Assembly: GCA_023436715.1 (NCBI GenBank)
Contig: JAEZIJ010000073.1
Coordinates: forward strand, 1-23,585
Origin: Acidobacteriota bacterium
GTDB taxonomy: Bacteria; Acidobacteriota; Terriglobia; Bryobacterales; Bryobacteraceae
Reading direction: 5' to 3'
DNA length: 23,585 bases
Shown: in pieces, positions 1-5,962 of the stretch
Numbering within the stretch: the stretch's first letter is position 1
Layout of the letters: each line of letters starts with the position of its first letter
Made by a program: the position numbers and the translations under genes
The notes under the pieces: model-generated
Database searches by the model: none
What the model was told of the DNA's origin: nothing
What the model saw: the letters and a program-made list of their open reading frames with translations, nothing else

Positions 1-116
1 GAGCGCGACTCCCCAGGGAATCGATTTCACTTTACCGAGAGGAGAAAACGCCGGCGCGTTCGGTCATGTTTTTACGTGGCTCAACAACCCCCGTTTCGGT
101 CACCTCGTTATTTGGC

Positions 117-144
117 TTGACAGGGCCACGGTCTTCGGTACACT
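117..144 (+). promoter_or_regulatory. Sigma70-type promoter of the methyltransferase/sulfatase operon
   Basis: A perfect -35 TTGACA (117-122) is followed after 16 nt by TACACT (139-144, 4 of 6 matches to the -10 consensus). Transcription would begin about 7 nt downstream, at or within a base or two of the ATG at 151. The message would then be leaderless, and no Shine-Dalgarno sequence at normal spacing precedes that ATG. The hexamers are seen directly; promoter activity is inferred. Confidence 0.55.
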
Positions 145-150
145 CTCAGG

Positions 151-1206
151 ATGGAACGAGAGTTCTACCTGAGCCTGGCCGCACGCGGCGTGCGGATGCC
201 GATCGGAACGGATCTTGTCCTGCACGAGAATGCCGGCCCCGAAGAGATTATGCGTGATGGGCGCCGCCTTGGCGCAGTGATGGCGGACGCCGCCGGGCGT
301 TACCGCACTCCCATCGCGGTGCCGTTGATGGACTTGCGGCTGGAAAAGGCCGACCTGATGCGCCTCCTCGGTGTAGCGGAGTCCGATGTCGATGGGTTCC
401 ATTTCGGCGAGGCGCCCGGCTGCGATTTGATCGCGAAAGTCGAAGACGCCTCGGAGGCGCCGTTCAGCGCGCGCAACCAGGCGAACATCGATTCCATTCG
501 CTACATCGCGGAGGAGACCGATCTGTTCCCCGTCGGAATGGCAATCGGGCCGTTCTCGCTCACCACGAAATTGCTGGCCGACCCGATCACTCCCATAGCC
601 ATGGCGGGTTTGGGAATGACTGCCGAAGATGACGGCGGAGTGCTTGCGGCCGAGCGCTGCCTTGCGCTCGCCGAAAGAACCGTCGCTCGGTCGCTGGCCG
701 CGCAGGCGCGCGCGGGCGCCAGGGCGATCCTCATCTGCGAACCGGCGGCCAACACCGTCTATCTGTCGCCCAAACAGATTGCGGCCGGGTCCGACATTTT
801 CGAGCGGTTCGTCATGCAGCCGAACCTGCGGCTCAAGGAGCAGCTGAAAGCGGCGGGCGTGGACCTGATTTTTCACGACTGCGGCGAGCTTTCGGACTTC
901 ATGGTCGAACAGTTTGCTACGCGGCTGGACCCCGCAATCCTGAGCTTCGGCAGTTCGCGCCGTCTCTGGGAGGATGCGGCGCTCGTGCCGAAGCGGGTCG
1001 TGCTCTTCGGCAATCTCCCGACCCGCAGCTTCTACTCGGATTCAGCGATGCCTCTGGAAAAGGTGGTGAGCATGGCCCGGGAGCTGGTCGAGAAGATGAG
1101 AGCGACGGGGCACCCGCACATTTTGGGCTCGGAATGCGACGTTCTGCACGTGCCCGAAGCCGCGGAGACGATTCGCCGCAAGGTGGCGGCAATGATGGAG
1201 GTGTAG
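151..1206 (+). CDS. URO-D superfamily, MtaA/CmuA-like corrinoid methyltransferase
   Basis: This 351-residue cytosolic protein has the uroporphyrinogen decarboxylase/MtaA TIM-barrel pattern, including PIGTDLVLH near the N-terminus and a LPTRSFY loop near residue 289. It carries H242-x-C244 (FHDCGE) and a late C329 (GSEC), which fits the His-X-Cys-Xn-Cys zinc site of the MtaA/MtbA methylcobamide:thiol methyltransferases rather than haem-pathway HemE. The likely role is methyl transfer from a corrinoid protein to a thiol or pterin, or an O-demethylation step; the substrate cannot be told from sequence. No haem gene or corrinoid protein is adjacent. Its last codons contain the ribosome binding site of the sulfatase that follows 2 nt later, so the two are co-translated. 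The ATG at 151 is chosen because the family N-terminus begins there, although it has no spaced SD. Confidence 0.8.
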   Translation: MEREFYLSLAARGVRMPIGTDLVLHENAGPEEIMRDGRRLGAVMADAAGRYRTPIAVPLMDLRLEKADLMRLLGVAESDVDGFHFGEAPGCDLIAKVEDASEAPFSARNQANIDSIRYIAEETDLFPVGMAIGPFSLTTKLLADPITPIAMAGLGMTAEDDGGVLAAERCLALAERTVARSLAAQARAGARAILICEPAANTVYLSPKQIAAGSDIFERFVMQPNLRLKEQLKAAGVDLIFHDCGELSDFMVEQFATRLDPAILSFGSSRRLWEDAALVPKRVVLFGNLPTRSFYSDSAMPLEKVVSMARELVEKMRATGHPHILGSECDVLHVPEAAETIRRKVAAMMEV

Positions 1207-1208
1207 TC

Positions 1209-2630
1209 GTGAACCGGAGGAGCTTCCTTATCAACTCGCTGGCTGCGTCCGCAGCCGCAAGCGGGACGGGCTTCGCCCAACAGTCGCCCGCGGGCAAGCC
1301 GAACGTCATTTGGTTTTTCGGCGATCAGCACCGCGCGCAGGCGATGGGCTGCGCCGGAGATCCCAACGCCAACACGCCGAATCTCGACACGCTCGCAGCG
1401 CAAGGGGTCAACTTCACCGGCGCGGTCAGCGGGTTCCCGCTCTGCTGCCCGTTCCGCGGTTCTCTGCTCACCGGCCGCTATCCACACAAATGCGTGCCGG
1501 GCCACGAATACCCGCTGCCGGAAGGCCAGCCCACCATCGCCGCGGCTTTCCGCGACGCCGGATACGGCACAGCCTACTTCGGAAAGTGGCACGTCGGCGG
1601 CTGGCACGAGCGCGACGGCCGCGCGGCCATGCATATCATCCCGCCCGAGCGGCGCGGCGAGTTCGATACCTGGATCGCTTACGAAAACAACAACAGCCAG
1701 TACGATTGCTGGGTTCACGGCGGCAAGGGCAAGGACGCGTTCCACTACCGCCTTCCCGGCTACGAAACCGATGCGCTCACGGACCTGCTCATCAAGTACA
1801 TACGCGAGCAGGGCGAGGCCGCCAAGGTAGGCAAGGGGCGGCCGTTCTTCGCGGCGTTGTCGGCCCAGCCGCCGCACAATCCATATGTGGCGCCGCCGGA
1901 GTACATGGGCCATTACAATCCGGCTCGCATCCAACTGCGTCCCAACGTCCCGAACGTGCCCTCGATTGTTGAGCGCACGCGGCGGTCGCTCGCCGGCTAC
2001 TACGCACAGATCGAAAATCTCGACCACAATCTCGGGCGCGTGCGCGAAGCGCTCAACCAGGCGGGGCTCGCGTTCAACACGCACATCGTCTTTTTTAGCG
2101 ACCACGGCGACATGCACGGCTCCAACGGGCAGTTCCTGAAGATGACGCCGCACGAAGAGTCCATTCGCATTCCGTTCCTCATTGGGGGCGAAGCGCTCCA
2201 CGGCTACGGCGGCCGGGGCAATGGCGGCTTCAACGTGCCGCTGAATCACGTCGATATTGCGCCCACGACGCTCGGGCTATGCGGAATCGGCAAGCCCGAA
2301 TGGATGGAGGGAACCGACTACTCTTCGTACCGGCTGCGAGGCCGCGCGCCCGCCGGCGAGCCCGATTCGGCCTACCTGCAGAGCGTCATTCCCACGATGC
2401 ACGGAGACAGCGTCGACAAGCCCTGGCGCGGTATCGTGACGCGCGACGGGTGGAAGTACGTCTGCTTCGATCGCGTATCTTTCCTCATGTTCAACCTGAA
2501 CGAGGATCCTTACGAGCAGGCGAACCTCGCGCACAACGTGAAATACCGCAGAGAACGGAAGAAGCTGCTCGATCGCCTGCGGCAGTGGGTCAACGACACC
2601 GGCGACAAGTTCAACCTGCCGGAGGCTTGA
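1209..2630 (+). CDS. Tat-exported type I sulfatase (arylsulfatase A/choline sulfatase-like)
   Basis: The preferred start is GTG 1209, preceded at 6 nt by GGAGGT (1197-1202) inside the upstream gene; a longer in-frame ATG would add 25 arginine-rich residues. The resulting 473-residue protein opens with NRRSFL, a twin-arginine motif, then a hydrophobic stretch and a likely cut near FAQQ. Sulfatase landmarks follow in order: metal ligand D39 (FGDQHR), active-site C79-C80-P-F-R83 with SLLTGR after it (C79 becomes formylglycine), GKWH (K126, H128), SDHGD (D298, H299) and K311. It would hydrolyse sulfate esters of sugars or small organics in the periplasm, and needs a formylglycine-generating enzyme, not seen here. 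The fourth motif position is Phe where the canonical CxPSR has Ser or Ala; the rest of the motif is intact. It converges on the DUF1080 gene. Confidence 0.9.
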   Translation: MNRRSFLINSLAASAAASGTGFAQQSPAGKPNVIWFFGDQHRAQAMGCAGDPNANTPNLDTLAAQGVNFTGAVSGFPLCCPFRGSLLTGRYPHKCVPGHEYPLPEGQPTIAAAFRDAGYGTAYFGKWHVGGWHERDGRAAMHIIPPERRGEFDTWIAYENNNSQYDCWVHGGKGKDAFHYRLPGYETDALTDLLIKYIREQGEAAKVGKGRPFFAALSAQPPHNPYVAPPEYMGHYNPARIQLRPNVPNVPSIVERTRRSLAGYYAQIENLDHNLGRVREALNQAGLAFNTHIVFFSDHGDMHGSNGQFLKMTPHEESIRIPFLIGGEALHGYGGRGNGGFNVPLNHVDIAPTTLGLCGIGKPEWMEGTDYSSYRLRGRAPAGEPDSAYLQSVIPTMHGDSVDKPWRGIVTRDGWKYVCFDRVSFLMFNLNEDPYEQANLAHNVKYRRERKKLLDRLRQWVNDTGDKFNLPEA

Positions 2631-2689
2631 CGCAGACCGTCGTGCGACTCGCCGACTATCAGGCGCCGGGCCGCTGAATCCTGAATCCA

Positions 2690-3445
2690 CTACTGTAGCT
2701 TCTTCAAGTAGATGTTCCGGAATTCGTTCTTCATGGGCTTGCCCATGTGGAGTTGCAGGCCTAACTGGCCTTCCATTGCCCGGGCTTCGGGATCATCGTC
2801 GATGAAGATCGCCATCACGCGGCCGTTGACCGAGTGGATCAAGGTGTTCCCCTTCGCCACGATGTGAATCTGGTTCCAGTCGTTAGGCTTGATGAACGCT
2901 TTGAGCGCCGCTGATTCCGCGAGAGAGCCAATGAGCTTGAGCGATTTGCCCGGCAGCATCCTCGTGAACTGTCCGCGCATGGCGAGAAATCCGCGCGCGC
3001 GTTCCTCGTACAACTGGCCGGTGTAGGTGTCGCTGCCGTCCATGTCGGCCTGATAGCCCTTCATGGCCCATTTCGCAACTTCCGGCAAAACCACGCTGCG
3101 GTACTGAATGCCGCTGTTGGCGGCCTCGCTGAGTTTGAAGTCCGCCTTCAGTTCGAAATCCTTCAGCGTGCCGCCTTTCCAAATCAGGAAGGTGTTGACC
3201 TTCACCACCTTGTCGGCAGTGCTTTCGCCGATGATCTCGCCGTCTTCCGCGCGCCAGAACGTGGGGTCTCCATCCCAGTTGTTCAGGGTCTTGCCGTCGA
3301 AAATGGCTTCGAAGCCCGTGTTGTCGTCTGGTGCAGGTCCGCCGCGGGCGCGCTGTTGGGCGCTGGCCGGTGTGTGGAAACAAGCCGCAGTGGTCAGGAG
3401 CGAAATAATGGCGATCGCGTGACGCTTCTTGAATCTCACGAACAT
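2690..3445 (-). CDS. Exported DUF1080 / 3-keto-disaccharide hydrolase-family protein
   Basis: This is a 251-residue protein with a clear signal peptide (FKKR, then a hydrophobic run, cleavage likely after ASA around residue 29). The mature part starts with GFEAIFDGKTLNNWDGD and continues FWRAEDGEI, ELKADFKLSE and NSGIQYRS, the usual succession in the DUF1080 concanavalin/LamG-like fold. Members of this family act on glycosides, some hydrolysing 3-keto-disaccharides in the periplasm; the actual sugar is unknown. CGGAGGAC just upstream of ATG 3445 is a strong ribosome binding site. A cysteine at residue 22 (TAAC) is only a poor lipobox, so a normally cleaved signal is more likely. It is convergent with the sulfatase and divergent from the Kdo hydroxylase across about 80 nt. 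Confidence 0.85.
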   Translation of the reverse strand: MFVRFKKRHAIAIISLLTTAACFHTPASAQQRARGGPAPDDNTGFEAIFDGKTLNNWDGDPTFWRAEDGEIIGESTADKVVKVNTFLIWKGGTLKDFELKADFKLSEAANSGIQYRSVVLPEVAKWAMKGYQADMDGSDTYTGQLYEERARGFLAMRGQFTRMLPGKSLKLIGSLAESAALKAFIKPNDWNQIHIVAKGNTLIHSVNGRVMAIFIDDDPEARAMEGQLGLQLHMGKPMKNEFRNIYLKKLQ

Positions 3446-3526
3446 GAGTCCTCCGTTCTTGAGTATTATTCCGCCGGTCTGCCGCGATGTCCAGCAGTGC
3501 GGGCATCCGGGCTAGACTTCAAGCAT

Positions 3527-4450
3527 ATGGAAGTCCTGGAACCGCTCGATATCACTTGCTGGCGAGGGCCGTTCCGCCCCGAGATCGTGGCGAAAGCGGC
3601 GGATGCCCTCGAAACCGGGAAGCTCCTCTACGCGCCGTGCCTCCCATTCGAACTGTCCGGGGCCGAGCGCCGGTTCTTGTCGCCTGAATGCCTGGACGGC
3701 AAATCGAAGAACGTCAGCTTCCGCCCCGGCTCGGGCGCCCTGCGGGGTACTGGTTGCCGGGGAGCCGAGCGCGAAGAATTGCTCGGCATGCTACAGCGGT
3801 ATTACGCTCATTCCTGTGATCTGCTGAAGGCGCTGTGTCCGGGCTACGCGGATCACCTGCGGCCCGGATTCACGAGCTTTCGTCCCGTCGAAGTGGCCGG
3901 CCGAGTCACATCCTGGCGGCACGATGACACCAGGCTGCACGTGGACGCGTTTCCGTCCCGCCCCTTGCAAGGCCTGCGAGTTGTTCGGGTCTTCACGAAC
4001 GTACATCCCCAGAAGCCGCGGGTTTGGCGCGTGGGAGAAGCGTTCGAACAGGCCGCGGCCAGGTTCCTGCCACAAATCGGGCGTCCCATGCCGGGGTGGT
4101 TGCCGCTGCTGGGCCTGCTCAGGGTCGTCAAGGGGCGGCGAACCGAATATGACCACGTCATGCTTGGGATTCATGACCGGATGAAAGCGGATGCACGGTA
4201 TCAGTCTGAGGTGACCCAGACGCAACTTGCCTTTCCGCCTGGCGCCACCTGGGCGTGCTTCACGGATTGGGTGTCTCACGCCGCGATGGCCGGCCAGTTT
4301 GCGTTTGAGCAGACCTTCTATTTACCGGTTATCGCCATGCAGGATCCGCAACGTTCGCCGTTGCGCGTATTAGAGCGGCTTGCGGGTCGCAGTCTGGTTT
4401 CAAGGACCCGTGCCGATGGCCGCCAGGGTTTAGTCCACACTATCCTGTAG
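3527..4450 (+). CDS. kdoO: Kdo hydroxylase (Fe(II)/2-oxoglutarate dioxygenase family)
   Basis: The protein is 307 residues from ATG 3527, matching the family length of about 300; an upstream in-frame extension overlaps the divergent gene and looks non-coding. It resembles KdoO throughout: LLYAPCLPFEL, FLSPECLDGKSKN, SFRPVEVAGR, SWRHDDTRLHVDAFPSRP and LGIHDRMK. The H138-x-D140 pair (LHVD) supplies two iron ligands. H215 (GIHD) is the probable distal histidine by spacing to characterised KdoO, with H251 an alternative. The enzyme adds a hydroxyl to C3 of the lipid A-linked Kdo sugar to give Ko, altering the inner core of LPS on the cytoplasmic side of the inner membrane. No SD precedes the ATG, and a TAGACT -10-like element sits 8 nt upstream (3513-3518). 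Its 3' end overlaps the convergent next gene by 21 bp. Confidence 0.85.
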   Translation: MEVLEPLDITCWRGPFRPEIVAKAADALETGKLLYAPCLPFELSGAERRFLSPECLDGKSKNVSFRPGSGALRGTGCRGAEREELLGMLQRYYAHSCDLLKALCPGYADHLRPGFTSFRPVEVAGRVTSWRHDDTRLHVDAFPSRPLQGLRVVRVFTNVHPQKPRVWRVGEAFEQAAARFLPQIGRPMPGWLPLLGLLRVVKGRRTEYDHVMLGIHDRMKADARYQSEVTQTQLAFPPGATWACFTDWVSHAAMAGQFAFEQTFYLPVIAMQDPQRSPLRVLERLAGRSLVSRTRADGRQGLVHTIL

Positions 4451-5416
4451 GCCCGTTGAAGCCTCTTCGGAGGAGGCGGTCGCCGAGCGTGGGGTTGCTG
4501 TGCATACATCCAGGCCGGCCGGTTCGCAAACGGCGTGGGAGTGTCCGTCAGGATTGAATCGGCCCGCGGTCAGGTAGGCTACACCTGCCGTCGCCGCCAA
4601 CCAGGGCTGGACCAGGAGCAGGGGCGCCAGGTATTTTTTCGATCGGACGAGGGATTCATTCACACCCCGCACCTTGGTGCTCCGGCGCAGCCCTGGGACC
4701 TGCGGTACCACGAAATGGGAAAGGTTCAGTTCTGGCCGGCGGCGGCCGTACTTCACCAACGACTTGCCCAAGTGCTTAGGGGTCGTGATGCCTGCATCCG
4801 CGATAAGACTGCGCCGGAGCGCACGTGGATAGTACACATTAATGAGACCGCGCGCAAAATCGGCGCAATTGCGGTAGAGGAGATGGAACTGCTTTATGTT
4901 GGGCCGTGAATTCAGATGCCGGATGAGGCGTTCGTCATCCTCTCGCGTGGTTTCGAGAGCAAAGCCATATATGCCGCGATCATAGGCGGCGCCAACCAGT
5001 TGAACCCAGTTTCCCTTGGGTGTCTCTCCCTGCGGGCTGTCGGGCACAAGCGCCAAGAGATGCGCCCGGCGGTAGCCATCCCTGAGCCGGGCGACCGACT
5101 CCGCGCTGGCGGTTGCGGGCACGTCCTCCGGCCGTTCCACGGCATAGAGGTATGGCACCAAAGGTATGGCAATCCAGTCGCGTCCCGCAACCCGGTTGTA
5201 ACGGCTGATCACCACTCCCGATTCCCCAGGCTGGCACAGCCGGAGCCTGGTGGGCGTCTCGGCGCACACGCCCGACAGGTAGATCGAAGCGTGTCCGGTC
5301 GGGCTAAAGAAGCCGAACTTGCCAAATGGCTCACTTACCAGGAGCGCAACTCCCGCAGACAAGCGCGCAATGCCCGCGATGATGAATAGGGATAGAAACC
5401 GGATTCCCGTGTGCAT
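4430..5416 (-). CDS. Membrane-anchored permuted NlpC/P60 (LRAT/YaeF-like) cysteine peptidase-fold protein
   Basis: I do not recognise a named family for this 328-residue protein, but its architecture is readable. It has an N-terminal hydrophobic helix (about residues 6-27), then FSPTGHASIYL with H42, a middle domain with ETPKGNWVQLVGAAYDRGIYGF, then LLYRNCADFARGLIN with C184, and a second hydrophobic helix around 262-284. His preceding Cys is the order of circularly permuted papain-like folds (LRAT, YaeF/YiiX), where an NC-x-x-F segment carries the nucleophile. A role in cell-wall amide cleavage or acyl transfer at the membrane is inference only. The N-terminal helix could be an uncleaved signal. 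The start ATG 5416 has AGAGG too close (about 2 nt) to be a good SD. It sits convergent to the Kdo hydroxylase, which may hint at envelope work. The C-terminal tail (290-328) is Ser/Thr/Ala-rich and low in complexity. Confidence 0.6.
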   Translation of the reverse strand: MHTGIRFLSLFIIAGIARLSAGVALLVSEPFGKFGFFSPTGHASIYLSGVCAETPTRLRLCQPGESGVVISRYNRVAGRDWIAIPLVPYLYAVERPEDVPATASAESVARLRDGYRRAHLLALVPDSPQGETPKGNWVQLVGAAYDRGIYGFALETTREDDERLIRHLNSRPNIKQFHLLYRNCADFARGLINVYYPRALRRSLIADAGITTPKHLGKSLVKYGRRRPELNLSHFVVPQVPGLRRSTKVRGVNESLVRSKKYLAPLLLVQPWLAATAGVAYLTAGRFNPDGHSHAVCEPAGLDVCTATPRSATASSEEASTGLQDSVD

Positions 5417-5572
5417 GCCTCTACAAACTATTCCGACGAGCCAGGCGCCAAAGATGTTTCACAGTGGGACTGTTCGGGCCGATTCCGAGAAGGTATAACA
5501 AATGAAAAACCTCCTCCTCTGCCTTGTACCGGCCGGGCACACACCCGGAAACCCTGAAAACGCGCTCTGATC

Positions 5573-5601
5573 TTGACCTCAGCGGCGATGTGGCTTATTC
5601 T
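5573..5601 (+). promoter_or_regulatory. Sigma70-type promoter of the Mg2+ ATPase leader
   Basis: TTGACC (5573-5578, 5 of 6) and TATTCT (5596-5601, 4 of 6) are separated by exactly 17 nt. The predicted start near 5608 coincides with the first base of a GGAGC/GCTCC stem-loop, leaving a leader of about 355 nt before the ATPase start. Elements are seen; function is inferred. Confidence 0.5.
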
Positions 5602-5607
5602 GGCAGA

Positions 5608-5962
5608 GGAGCGTAAAGGGCTCCAAAAACAACGGATATGGAAACGGCTGGTGGCAGTAGTTCGATGACCAAGCGGGATGAGCCGCCCTTGCGGGTGGGC
5701 TTACTGCCGGCGTCCTTTTCTCCAGTCGCGTGTGCCGATCCGGCCCTCATGACCCTCGTTTTCTAGGGCGATGAGGCTGGCCCCACGCGGCGGATCGAAG
5801 ACGTCGCGCGGTGGCCCGCCGCGCCCAACCCTCATTCCAGCTTGATTGTTCGCACGATTTCCGCTTGTGCAGCGGCTTGAAGGCAGCCGCCTGCGCATTC
5901 GGCAAGCGCATTGTGCGTAACTCATCGCCGAATTGCGGCCACGGGAAAGGAGATGCATCACA
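5608..5962 (+). promoter_or_regulatory. Long structured 5' leader of the Mg2+ ATPase gene
   Basis: The 355 nt between the predicted transcription start and the ATPase hold three stem-loops. The first is GGAGC/GCTCC (5608-5612 with 5620-5624, 7-nt loop). The second is GGCAGTA/TACTGCC (5653-5659 with 5702-5708), enclosing an inner AGCC-CCC/GGG-GGCT hairpin (5681-5701). The third is CGCGGCG/CGTCGCG (5786-5792 with 5802-5808, one G-U pair, 9-nt loop) with GGCC/GGCC extending it outward (5779-5782, 5813-5816). mgtA genes elsewhere are often controlled by Mg2+-sensing leaders (M-box, or a leader peptide). This one matches neither well enough to name, so it is reported as an uncharacterised candidate. 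A 42-codon ORF overlaps the second structure. Otherwise 5417-5962 shows no gene. Confidence 0.35.
5638..5766 (+). CDS. Possible 42-residue leader peptide upstream of the Mg2+ ATPase
   Basis: An ATG at 5638 opens a 42-residue frame ending TAG 5764-5766. It contains a Pro-Pro pair (RDEPPLR) and three further prolines (LLPASFSPVACADPA). It lies wholly inside the predicted leader and spans the GGCAGTA/TACTGCC stem, so ribosome progress could change that structure, as proline codons do in the Salmonella mgtL leader peptide. There is no convincing SD. It may be a chance ORF; it is included because of position and proline content. Confidence 0.2.
   Translation: METAGGSSSMTKRDEPPLRVGLLPASFSPVACADPALMTLVF

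Noticed and set aside
1032..2249. 405-codon frame antisense to the sulfatase gene
   Set aside because: No recognisable domain or SD; the sulfatase motifs on the plus strand are clear.
5608..5720. M-box (ykoK) Mg2+ riboswitch
   Set aside because: GGCTCC followed by ATGGA-ACGGCTGGTGGC recalls the M-box core, but the rest of the conserved core is missing and GGCTCC is explained by a local GGAGC/GCTCC hairpin. Kept only as an unnamed structured leader.
5680..5766. Resemblance of LRVGLLPASFSPVACADPA in the leader ORF to the start of nitrate-type binding proteins
   Set aside because: Only about 20 residues with a stop soon after; too short to call a pseudogene fragment.
5766..5820. Fluoride (crcB) riboswitch-like opening GGGCGATGAGGC
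   Set aside because: The first 12 bases resemble the fluoride aptamer, but the conserved linker and the CUGAUG segment needed for the pseudoknot are absent, and the downstream gene is a Mg2+ pump.
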